Shown piece by piece: positions 6,637-12,996 of a DNA stretch of 18,353 nt; within the stretch, counting starts at the first letter, position 1, and the number at the start of each line of letters is the position of its first letter. Source of the DNA: RFTU01 sp049423145 (lineage in GTDB: Bacteria > Pseudomonadota > Gammaproteobacteria > Burkholderiales > Burkholderiaceae_C). The stretch lies in contig JBMSQF010000053.1 of assembly GCA_049423145.1 (NCBI GenBank), positions 1 to 18,353 on the forward strand, in the 5' to 3' direction. The notes beneath the pieces were generated by a model, which saw only the letters and a program-made list of their open reading frames with translations, was not told the DNA's origin and did no database searches. The position numbers were made by a program, and so were the translations under genes.

Positions 6637-7370
6637 AGGCCGGGCTCCTGGTGGGCATCCGTGTCGCCCGCCTCGGCGCTGCGGGCCAGGAGATAGCCGA
6701 TTCCACGGACGGTGAGCAGCCGCTTGGGCGTCCGGGGATCCTCTTCGATGGCCGCACGGATGCGCGAGACGTGCACGTCGATAGAACGGTCGTAGGCCTC
6801 CAAACTGTGGCCCCGCAGAGACTCCATGATCTGGTCGCGGCTGAGGACACGGCCGGCCTGACGGGCGAGTGCCAGAAGAATATCGAATTGGTGCCCGGTG
6901 AGGTCGCACACCTGCCCATTCAGGCGCGCCGTTCGAGCACCCACATCAAGTTCAAGCGCGCCGACACGGATCCACTCGATCGGCGCAGGCCCGGGCTGTG
7001 CCCGGCGCAACAGTGCCCGAACGCGAGCCAGCAATTCACGCGGCTCAAAGGGTTTGGCCAGGTAATCATCGGCGCCGAGCTCCAGGCCGAGGATGCGGTC
7101 AGCAGGGTCGCCGCGTGCGGTGAGCATCAGGATGGGCAGGCCGCTGAAACGCGACTGCGCTCGCCATTCAGCTGTCAGCGCCAGGCCGTCACCGTCCGGC
7201 AGCATCACATCCATGAGCACGAGATCGGGCGGGTGTCGCATCACCGCCTGCCGTGCCTGCGCCACGCTGGGCGCTCGGTCTACATGAAACCCCGCCTGAC
7301 CGAGGTAATCGGCCACCATCGCGGCCAGGCGGGCATCGTCCTCAATCAGCAACAGCCTGTGCATGCTCAT
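6633..7370 (-). CDS. OmpR/PhoB-family response regulator
   Basis: DNA-binding response regulator of 245 aa. The receiver domain has the acidic pair Asp11-Asp12 (LLLIEDD), phospho-acceptor Asp54 (LVLMDVMLPDGDG), Thr84 and Lys106 (DDYLAKPFEP). A winged-helix domain of OmpR type follows (LTGHQFDILLAL, then YDRSIDVHVSRIRAAI and VRGIGYLLA). The start is ATG 7370, or ATG 7364 two codons later; both lie inside the upstream Spy-like gene, which it overlaps by 29 bp, so translation is likely coupled. It is followed by the kinase with a TTGA stop-start overlap. By analogy with CpxP-CpxR-CpxA it probably controls its own operon and envelope functions; that is inference from gene order. Confidence 0.96.
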   Translation of the reverse strand: MSMHRLLLIEDDARLAAMVADYLGQAGFHVDRAPSVAQARQAVMRHPPDLVLMDVMLPDGDGLALTAEWRAQSRFSGLPILMLTARGDPADRILGLELGADDYLAKPFEPRELLARVRALLRRAQPGPAPIEWIRVGALELDVGARTARLNGQVCDLTGHQFDILLALARQAGRVLSRDQIMESLRGHSLEAYDRSIDVHVSRIRAAIEEDPRTPKRLLTVRGIGYLLARSAEAGDTDAHQEPGL

Positions 7371-8085
7371 CCAGATCCATGAACTCGGCGCGGCGGTGCC
7401 CGCCGCGACGCGCCCAATGCTCGGCCAGCAAGCGCCGCTGTTCCGGTTGCAGAACGGCGCCGATATCCACCATCGCCTGCACCATGCGCTTGCCGGCAGC
7501 ATCGCGCTGTGCGGCCATCCGGGCGCGTTCGGCCTCCAAGGCGGCTGCATCGATCCGATCAGCGGTCCAAGCCGCCGCCCAGGCCTCCCGGCGGGGCCGG
7601 CCATCTTGGCGCGTCTTGCGCAAATCGTCGCGGGCGGCACCAGCGATGCGGCGGATGTCTGCACGCTGTTGCGGCGTGGCCTTCACCAGTTCCAGCGCTC
7701 GGTCTTGCCCAGGGCCGAGCAGCATCATGACCGGGCCTGCGGCACCCATGCCACGGCGGTGCATACCCGGGCCACCGTGATGACCGGCAGGACCGGCACC
7801 GGGACGCTGCATCCCCGGACCCGCATGGGCTCCTGGTGCCCCCGGCACGGCCATGCGAGGACCGTGGCCAGGCGCGGCCATACCCGCGGGCGGGGGCGAA
7901 GCCTGCGCCAGTTGCCCGACGATCGGTGCCTCACCGAAACCAGCCGGCGCGGGCGCAGGAACCTGCGCAAACGCCATGCCGCTGAGCAAGACGGACAGGG
8001 CCATCAAAGTCAGCCGGCCCGGCACGGCACCAGCGGATGAAGGAACAAAGCCTTGCGGATCTGCACTAGGGGAAAACTGAACCAT
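7342..8085 (-). CDS. Spy/CpxP-like periplasmic protein with Met/His-rich region
   Basis: Exported protein of 247 aa. The start at ATG 8085 is fixed by an AGGAG site six bases upstream; the open frame extends further but without support. A signal peptide is visible (RLTLMALSVLLSGMAFA, likely cut after Ala40). Residues about 69-121 are low-complexity and rich in Gly, Pro, Met and His (for example GPAGHHGGPGMHRRGMG). Residues about 125-225 form a helical, charged domain with two LTxxQ-like segments (KATPQQRADI at 136-144 and LQPEQRRLL at 212-220), matching the Spy/CpxP/periplasmic heavy-metal-sensor family (LTXXQ). Such proteins act as periplasmic chaperones or repress a sensor kinase. As first gene before a regulator and kinase it is a likely accessory sensor; metal binding through Met/His is inferred. 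Confidence 0.87.
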   Translation of the reverse strand: MVQFSPSADPQGFVPSSAGAVPGRLTLMALSVLLSGMAFAQVPAPAPAGFGEAPIVGQLAQASPPPAGMAAPGHGPRMAVPGAPGAHAGPGMQRPGAGPAGHHGGPGMHRRGMGAAGPVMMLLGPGQDRALELVKATPQQRADIRRIAGAARDDLRKTRQDGRPRREAWAAAWTADRIDAAALEAERARMAAQRDAAGKRMVQAMVDIGAVLQPEQRRLLAEHWARRGGHRRAEFMDLDEHAQAVAD

Positions 8086-8091
8086 GGCGAA

Positions 8092-8096
8092 CTCCT
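8092..8096 (-). promoter_or_regulatory. Ribosome binding site of the Spy-like gene
   Basis: The minus strand reads AGGAG followed by six bases and then ATG at 8085. This spacing is ideal and decides the start against longer in-frame alternatives. Confidence 0.7.
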
Positions 8097-8103
8097 GGGT
8101 GGA

Positions 8104-8175
8104 TTGTGAACGGGACGGGTGGAGTGTGTCGCAGTCTTGTAAGGGCTTCTTGGCGATTGCATGAAGATTTGTGAA
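8104..8175. promoter_or_regulatory. Three TTGTRA(A) elements at about three-helix-turn spacing
   Basis: TTGTGAA at 8104-8110, TTGTAA at 8137-8142 and TTGTGAA at 8169-8175 begin 33 and 32 bases apart, all within the 269-bp region between the divergent Spy-like and BON genes. OmpR-type regulators often bind repeated short direct elements, so this could be an operator, but these repeats are much further apart than usual and no clear sigma-70 promoter is visible nearby. Confidence 0.25.
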
Positions 8176-8187
8176 CCGCTGAGCCGG

Positions 8188-8206
8188 CGGATCCGGACTT
8201 GATCCG
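8188..8206. repeat. Inverted repeat CGGATC-N7-GATCCG
   Basis: A perfect 6-bp inverted repeat in the divergent intergenic region, which also contains an ATCCGG direct repeat (8191-8196 and 8202-8207). It could be an operator or a weak leader hairpin; short enough to be chance. Confidence 0.3.
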
Positions 8207-8337
8207 GGCCTGCAGCGGCCACTTTCGCGTGCGGCAGCGCAGCAGGCACGTGCACCGGTCTTGCGCTGGTGCAATGCCGACGCATCACCCCGCGACCATG
8301 ATGGCCTCCTCATTCAAGCGCATCCCATCAGATCCAA

Positions 8338-8344
8338 GAGGAGG
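8338..8344 (+). promoter_or_regulatory. Ribosome binding site of the BON gene
   Basis: GAGGAGG lies 10 bases before the ATG at 8355. The spacing is slightly long but the match is strong, and it favours this start over upstream in-frame codons. Confidence 0.6.
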
Positions 8345-8354
8345 ACCATCAGCC

Positions 8355-9008
8355 ATGAAGACCGACGCGCAGTTGAAGAAGGACATCGGCGACGAACTCG
8401 AGTGGGAGCCCTCGGTCAACGCCACGCACATTGGTGTGTCGGTAGACCGCGGGGTGGTGACGCTCACCGGACACATCGACACCTATGCCGAGAAGGCGGC
8501 CATCGAACGTGCGGTGCAGCGCGTGCAGGGTGTGCAGGCGATCGCCCTGGAACTGGATGTGAAACTTGCACCCAACCACCAGCGCAGCGATACCGAGTTG
8601 GCCCAATCGCTGCAAAGCGCCCTGCAGGCACAGGCCTTGGTGCCGGCCTCGCGCATTTCGATGAAGGTCGAGCATGGCTGGGTGACGCTGTCGGGCGAAG
8701 TGGACTGGGACTATCAGCGCAGCAACGCCGAGAGGACGGTGCACCAGACGATGGGCGTGGTGGGCGTGAGCAACCGCATCACCCTCAAAGCGCGCACGGT
8801 GCCCACCGATGTGAGCAACCGCATCAAGGATGCGCTGGCCCGACAGGCCGAGCGCGAGGCGCGTGGGATCGAGGTGTCCATCGCCGGATCCACCGCCACG
8901 CTGCGCGGGTCGGTGCACTCGTGGGCAGAGCGCAATGCGGCGCAGGGTGCAGCCTGGTCAGCGCCGGGCATCAGCTTGGTGGTCAATGAACTCAAGGTCC
9001 AGCCTTGA
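8355..9008 (+). CDS. Three-BON-domain protein (OsmY-like, no signal peptide)
   Basis: A 217-aa protein built from three consecutive BON domains: about 4-71, 76-146 and 150-217. Each shows the alpha-beta pattern and the turn typical of the family (GVVTLTGHID, GWVTLSGEVD, STATLRGSVH). BON domains are thought to contact phospholipid or other ligands; OsmY, the model protein, is periplasmic and stress-induced. Here the N-terminus MKTDAQLKKDIGDEL is hydrophilic with no signal peptide, so this member is probably cytoplasmic, unlike OsmY. It is divergent from the Spy-like/regulator/kinase operon, sharing a 269-bp control region, which hints at shared stress control. No intrinsic terminator follows. 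Confidence 0.92.
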   Translation: MKTDAQLKKDIGDELEWEPSVNATHIGVSVDRGVVTLTGHIDTYAEKAAIERAVQRVQGVQAIALELDVKLAPNHQRSDTELAQSLQSALQAQALVPASRISMKVEHGWVTLSGEVDWDYQRSNAERTVHQTMGVVGVSNRITLKARTVPTDVSNRIKDALARQAEREARGIEVSIAGSTATLRGSVHSWAERNAAQGAAWSAPGISLVVNELKVQP

Positions 9009-9089
9009 GATTCGGGGCGGACGGGGCGGGAAGCGCCTTCTCGGGGACGCTCTGTAACCCATCCCTGAGGTCAGGACAAAAGGCCAGCG

Positions 9090-9163
9090 TGGAGCGGGCG
9101 ATGGGAATCGAACCCACGTCTTGAGCTTGGGAAGCTCAGGTCCTGCCATTGAACGACGCCCGC
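9090..9163 (-). tRNA. tRNA-Gly (anticodon CCC)
   Basis: The minus strand folds as a standard 74-nt tRNA with encoded CCA. The acceptor stem GCGGGCG pairs with CGCCCGC, the anticodon stem TGAGC/GCTCA encloses loop TTCCCAA (anticodon CCC, reading GGG), and the T arm contains GTTCGATTC. The sequence is very close to the known E. coli tRNA-Gly(CCC). The 81 bp between the BON gene and this tRNA hold no gene; the GAAGCGCCTTC stem at 9030-9040 lacks a U-tract. Confidence 0.97.
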
Positions 9164-9233
9164 AGGCCGCCCTTATGAGCGGTAAAACCCAAGCATAACG
9201 CAGCAAGGCCATCACTCGGAACCGCGGTGGACA

Positions 9234-9995
9234 ATGCGCGGCATGGACGATCACGCGAAGCCGATGGCGGCCGGGCAAGAAGACCCGGCACACCCGCGGC
9301 GCATCCGCAGCTTTGTGGTTCGAGCCGGACGCATGGGAACCGGCCAGGTTCGCGCACTGCAGAAACTTGGGCCGCAGTTTGTCCTGCCCTTCTCCCCAGG
9401 TGCAGTCGATTGGGACTCGGTGTTCGGACGCCGAGCGCCGCGGATTCTGGAGATCGGTTTCGGCATGGGCCAAGCCACAGCCGCCATCGCGCAGGCGCGG
9501 CCTGATGTGGACTTCATCGGCGTCGAAGTCCATGAACCCGGCGTGGGCGCCCTGCTCAAGCTGATCGGTCAACACGATCTGCGCAACATCCGCATCCTGC
9601 AACACGACGCCGTTGAGGTGCTGGAGCAGATGGTGTGGCCGGCGGCACTGGCCGGCGTCCACATCTTCTTTCCGGATCCTTGGCACAAGAAGCGGCACCA
9701 CAAGCGTCGGCTGATTCAGCCCGCGCTCGTCTCACTGCTGGCCTCGCGCCTGGAACCCGGGGGTGTGCTGCACTGCGCCACGGACTGGGCGCCCTATGCG
9801 CAACAGATGCGGGAGGTGCTGAGCGCTGAGCCCACCCTACAGAACACGGCAGGCCCCGAGCGAGAGGGCTATGCGCAGCGGCCAGACTACAGGCCGCTGA
9901 CCAAGTTCGAACAGCGTGGCCTTCGTTTGGGCCACGGCGTTTGGGATCTGGTGTTCCTCAAGCGCGCCAATCTACCCAGCCGCCCCATGCCGTGA
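9234..9995 (+). CDS. trmB: tRNA (guanine46-N7)-methyltransferase
   Basis: SAM-dependent enzyme that makes m7G46 in the variable loop of tRNAs. Landmarks: SAM loop LEIGFGMG at 72-79, IGVEVHEPGVG at 95-105, FFPDPWHKKRHHKRR at 145-159, ATDWAPYA with Asp184, and TKFEQRG at 223-229. The length is 253 aa, with a poorly conserved basic N-terminus of about 25 residues. ATG 9234 has GGTGG at 9226-9230 close upstream; ATG 9243 is an alternative. It is a single gene, divergent from tRNA-Gly and convergent with uppP, with a 38-bp coding overlap. Confidence 0.96.
   Translation: MRGMDDHAKPMAAGQEDPAHPRRIRSFVVRAGRMGTGQVRALQKLGPQFVLPFSPGAVDWDSVFGRRAPRILEIGFGMGQATAAIAQARPDVDFIGVEVHEPGVGALLKLIGQHDLRNIRILQHDAVEVLEQMVWPAALAGVHIFFPDPWHKKRHHKRRLIQPALVSLLASRLEPGGVLHCATDWAPYAQQMREVLSAEPTLQNTAGPEREGYAQRPDYRPLTKFEQRGLRLGHGVWDLVFLKRANLPSRPMP
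9876..9899. repeat. Perfect 8-bp inverted repeat inside trmB
   Basis: CAGCGGCC (9876-9883) and GGCCGCTG (9892-9899) flank an 8-nt loop. Read on the minus strand it sits about 59 nt beyond the uppP stop codon, so it may fold near the 3' end of the uppP transcript. No U-tract follows and an 8-bp stem is not rare by chance. Confidence 0.4.
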
Positions 9996-10854
9996 GCAGC
10001 ACCACAGCCCCGAAACCAATCCGGTACCAGGCAAAGGGCACGAAGTTGTGGGTGGACACATAGCGGATGAGCCACCGGATGCACAGCAGCGCGCTGAAGA
10101 AGGCCATCACCGTACCCACCGCAAACACAGGCCCATCGGCCCATTGCAGGGCATCGCGCTGTTTCCATACCGAGTAGGCCCCAGCGCCCATGAGCGTCGG
10201 GATGCCCAGGTAGAAACTGAATTCCGTGGCGCACCGACGTGAGAACCCCAAGACCATGCCGCCGATGATGGTGGCACCTGACCGGCTGGTTCCGGGGATT
10301 AAAGCCAGACACTGCAGCAGGCCCACCTTGAGCGCGTCCATCGGGCGCATGTCGTCAACGGTCTCCACACGGGCCCGACGGGTGCCTTCGAGATCTCGCT
10401 GTCCAAAGCGCCGGTGGTGCCAGCGCTCCACCCACAGGATGATCATTCCGCCCACGATGAAGGCCACAGCGACGGGAACCGGATGGAACAGGGCTGCCTT
10501 GATCATCTTGCCCATGGCCAACCCTGCCACCACCGCCGGGATGAAGGCCACCGCGACATTGATCGCGAAGCGACGAGAGGCTTCGTCGCTGCCCAATCCG
10601 CGCGCCGTGGACAGGAGTCGAACCCGGTACTCCCAGATCACCGCGAGCATGGCACCCGATTGGATGGCAATTTCGAAGACCTTGGCCGTCTCGCCGGTGA
10701 AGTCCAACAGGGAAGCCGCCAGGATCAGATGGCCCGTTGACGAGATGGGGAGAAACTCCGTCAAGCCCTCTACCAGGCCGAGAACGGCCGCTTTGAGCAA
10801 GAGCATGAAATCCAAGGATTCGGCTTTCGATGGGTGAGCAACGCTCGTCATCAT
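9958..10854 (-). CDS. uppP: Undecaprenyl-diphosphatase (bacitracin resistance protein)
   Basis: Integral inner-membrane phosphatase that converts undecaprenyl diphosphate to the monophosphate carrier used for peptidoglycan, O-antigen and exopolysaccharide. The two signature segments are intact: EGLTEFLPISSTGH with Glu29, Glu33 and His42, and PGTSRSGATIIGG with Arg191. There are about eight hydrophobic helices. Three in-frame starts compete: ATG 10854 (298 aa, reported here), TTG 10815 and ATG 10806; the family usually begins right before LLLKAA, so the shorter forms of 282-285 aa are quite possible. None has a clear ribosome site. The 3' end overlaps trmB convergently. Its product supplies the lipid carrier for the sugar transferase at 15977, a functional but not operonic link. 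Confidence 0.95.
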   Translation of the reverse strand: MMTSVAHPSKAESLDFMLLLKAAVLGLVEGLTEFLPISSTGHLILAASLLDFTGETAKVFEIAIQSGAMLAVIWEYRVRLLSTARGLGSDEASRRFAINVAVAFIPAVVAGLAMGKMIKAALFHPVPVAVAFIVGGMIILWVERWHHRRFGQRDLEGTRRARVETVDDMRPMDALKVGLLQCLALIPGTSRSGATIIGGMVLGFSRRCATEFSFYLGIPTLMGAGAYSVWKQRDALQWADGPVFAVGTVMAFFSALLCIRWLIRYVSTHNFVPFAWYRIGFGAVVLLTAWGGWVDWRA

Positions 10855-10909
10855 AGCGATGAGGCCGGCCGTGGCCGCCGTCCTCCCAGGCAGCGTCGAA
10901 CCCGCGCCC

Positions 10910-10915
10910 TAGAAT
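10910..10915 (+). promoter_or_regulatory. Candidate -10 element (TAGAAT) for the PIMT-like gene
   Basis: TAGAAT matches five of six consensus bases and would start transcription about 23 nt before the ATG at 10945, leaving room for the AAGAGG site at 10930-10935. The -35 position (CAGGCA) is only a partial match. Confidence 0.35.
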
Positions 10916-10944
10916 GCCAGGTTGGGTTCAAGAGGCCGTTTTAC

Positions 10945-11598
10945 ATGAACATCGAACAAGCCCGCTTCAACATGATCGAGCAACAGATCCGCCCCTGGGA
11001 TGTGCTGGATGCGGGGGTGTTGGGGCTCCTGGCCAAGGTGCGGCGTGAGGATTTTGTTCCACCAGCGCACCGCGCCCTGGCCTTCTCCGACACCGAGATC
11101 GCCCTGCCAGAAGGCCAGCGCATGCTGGCCCCACGGGTCGAGGCACGCCTCCTGCAGGAACTGCGATTGACGGGCACGGAGCGGACACTGGAAATCGGCG
11201 CCGGCTCGGGGTTCATGGCCTGCCTGCTGGGTCATCAGTCACGCGAAGTCACCACCCTGGAGATTCACGCCAGCCTGGTGGAGATGGCGCGCGGTCATCT
11301 GGCACGCGCGCGCCTGGCTCATGTGCAGGTGGTGCACGCAGACGGCAGCCTGCCCGAGTCGGTCGATGGCGAGTTTGACGCGATCGTGCTGTCGGGCTCG
11401 GTTGCCCTGGAGCCGGTGGCTCTGAAGTCGCGGCTGCGCATCGGCGGCCGCCTGGTGGCCATCGTGGGCACGGAGCCGGTGATGCGGGCCGTTCGGTACA
11501 CGCGGGTCGCCGAATCGGCATGGGAACAAACCATCCTCTTCGACACCGCAGCCCCCGCCCTGCAGGGCTTTCCCATGCCCTCACGCTTTCACTTCTGA
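10945..11598 (+). CDS. PIMT-like (protein-L-isoaspartate O-methyltransferase family) protein
   Basis: SAM-dependent methyltransferase fold of 217 aa, COG2518-like. The N-terminal part (MNIEQARFNMIEQQIRP, RREDFVP) and SAM loop LEIGAGSGF at 82-90, then HADGSLP at 131-137, match the PIMT family. The active-site segment that in true Pcm reads GQTIS is here EGQRMLAP (about 56-63), so the usual isoaspartate-contacting residues are missing; repair activity is doubtful and the real substrate unknown. ATG 10945 has AAGAGG nine bases upstream; the open frame extends further without support. It precedes the tolC-like gene by 21 bp and is likely co-transcribed; I recall this pairing in other Burkholderiales, often with a rhodanese gene between, absent here. 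Confidence 0.88.
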   Translation: MNIEQARFNMIEQQIRPWDVLDAGVLGLLAKVRREDFVPPAHRALAFSDTEIALPEGQRMLAPRVEARLLQELRLTGTERTLEIGAGSGFMACLLGHQSREVTTLEIHASLVEMARGHLARARLAHVQVVHADGSLPESVDGEFDAIVLSGSVALEPVALKSRLRIGGRLVAIVGTEPVMRAVRYTRVAESAWEQTILFDTAAPALQGFPMPSRFHF

Positions 11599-11619
11599 AC
11601 ACCCCTGGCGACTCAAACC

Positions 11620-12996
11620 ATGAACCCATTCCCAATCGGCCGCCCGCTGCGGTGGGCCATCACCAGCGTTTCCTTGGCGGTTTTTCTGGTGGGCGGTGTC
11701 GCGGCTCAAAGCCTGCCGGTGCTGATGGAAGCGGCTCGCGGCCACGATGCGGCCTATTTGGCCGCACGGGCACAGTTCGACTCTGCGCGATTCCGGGTGG
11801 AGCAGTCGCGGGCCCTGAAGCGCCCGACCGTCACGGCTGACGCCACCGTCGGCCGAACCGAGAACGCCACGCCCTTCAGCCCTTCGGTGACGGGGTCCTC
11901 CACCGATGCCACGACCACCAACGTGAACGCGTCGCAGCCCTTGTTCAACCGCGCCAGCGACCTTGCCATCACCCAAGCCGAGAAGTCTCTGGAGGTGGCG
12001 CGTACCGACCTGGAATCCGCCGAGCAGGACCTGATCATTCGCGTGGCGCAGGCCTACTTCGATGTGCTGGCATCGCGCGATGCCCTGGCCACCGTGGAGG
12101 CCAGCAGAGCCGCGATCACGGAACAGCGTGCTTCGGCGCGCCGCAATTTCGAGGTGGGCACGGCGACGATCACGGACGCACGCGAGGCACAGGCGCGGTT
12201 TGATCTGGTCACAGCCCAGGAAATCGCTGCCACCAACGACCTTCGCAACCGGCAGCTGTTACTGGAGCAGGTGGTGGGCCGCCTGCAGGTGCAACCTGCG
12301 CCATTGAAGCTGCCCCTGGTGTTGCCCGCCTTGGTGCCGGAGAGCGCTCAAGCGTGGGTGGAGCGCGCCCTGGAGCGTCACCCGGCGGTGCGCAAGGCGC
12401 AGCTCGCATTGGAAATCGCCCAGTTGGAGGTCAACCGCGCGCGTGCCGGTCACCTGCCCACGCTCAGCCTCACCGGGCGCTACACCCAACAGCGCGTGGA
12501 CGGCACGGCGACGGTGCGCAACGCCGCCACGAACAGCAGTTTTCAGGTCGGACAGGTGGGCACCTCCACCAACTCGGTCGTGGGTCTGACCCTCAATGTG
12601 CCGCTCTACGCCGGTCACGCCGTCGACAACCGCGTATCCGAGACGCTGAAGCTGGAAGAGCGGGCACGCCACGACCGCGAGGCGGCACGCCGGTCGGTCG
12701 AACTGGCGACCCGCCAAGCCTTCACCGGCGTGCAGTCCCTGGCCGCCCAGGTCAAGGCACTCGAAGCGGCAGAAGCCTCGAGCCAACTCGCCCTGGAGTC
12801 CACGCAGCTGGGCTACAAGGTGGGGGTCCGGGTGAACCTGGATGTGCTCAATGCTCAGAGCCTGCTCTTCCAAACGCGGCGCGAGCTGGCCAAGGCACGC
12901 TACGACTCGATCCTCGGATCGCTGCGCGTGCGACAGGCTTCGGGGACGCTGAGCAACGGCGACGTGCTGGCCCTATCGCCGCTTCTGGGCAACTGA
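11620..12996 (+). CDS. tolC: TolC-family outer membrane efflux channel
   Basis: Outer-membrane channel of the TolC family (458 aa) that forms a trimeric beta-barrel with a long periplasmic alpha-helical tunnel and exports drugs or proteins together with inner-membrane pumps. A signal peptide is clear (about 1-29, cut near VAA-QSL). Two related OEP halves follow, about 30-215 and 240-440, with heptad-like coiled helices (SLEVARTDLESAEQDLI, YFDVLASRDAL) and, in the second half, the typical TQLGYKVGVRVNLDVLNAQ. The segment GSSTDATTTNVNASQPLFN is typical of the first barrel part. ATG 11620 lies 21 bp after the PIMT-like gene. No pump genes are adjacent except the MATE pump 6 kb away, which does not need TolC. 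The 3' end overlaps waaA by 24 bp. Confidence 0.95.
   Translation: MNPFPIGRPLRWAITSVSLAVFLVGGVAAQSLPVLMEAARGHDAAYLAARAQFDSARFRVEQSRALKRPTVTADATVGRTENATPFSPSVTGSSTDATTTNVNASQPLFNRASDLAITQAEKSLEVARTDLESAEQDLIIRVAQAYFDVLASRDALATVEASRAAITEQRASARRNFEVGTATITDAREAQARFDLVTAQEIAATNDLRNRQLLLEQVVGRLQVQPAPLKLPLVLPALVPESAQAWVERALERHPAVRKAQLALEIAQLEVNRARAGHLPTLSLTGRYTQQRVDGTATVRNAATNSSFQVGQVGTSTNSVVGLTLNVPLYAGHAVDNRVSETLKLEERARHDREAARRSVELATRQAFTGVQSLAAQVKALEAAEASSQLALESTQLGYKVGVRVNLDVLNAQSLLFQTRRELAKARYDSILGSLRVRQASGTLSNGDVLALSPLLGN

Noticed and set aside
6637..6909. Extension of the kinase frame into the regulator gene
   Set aside because: The extra 91 residues are Arg/Pro-rich shadow sequence; the frame becomes kinase-like only from the TTG at 6636.
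8199..8354. Longer start of the BON gene, 52 codons upstream
   Set aside because: The translation is Arg/His-rich and low in family likeness, while ATG 8355 follows a strong GAGGAGG site and begins with the usual MKTDAQL.
9030..9040. GAAGCGCCTTC hairpin after the BON gene as a terminator
   Set aside because: A four-base-pair stem without a following U-tract is too weak to call.
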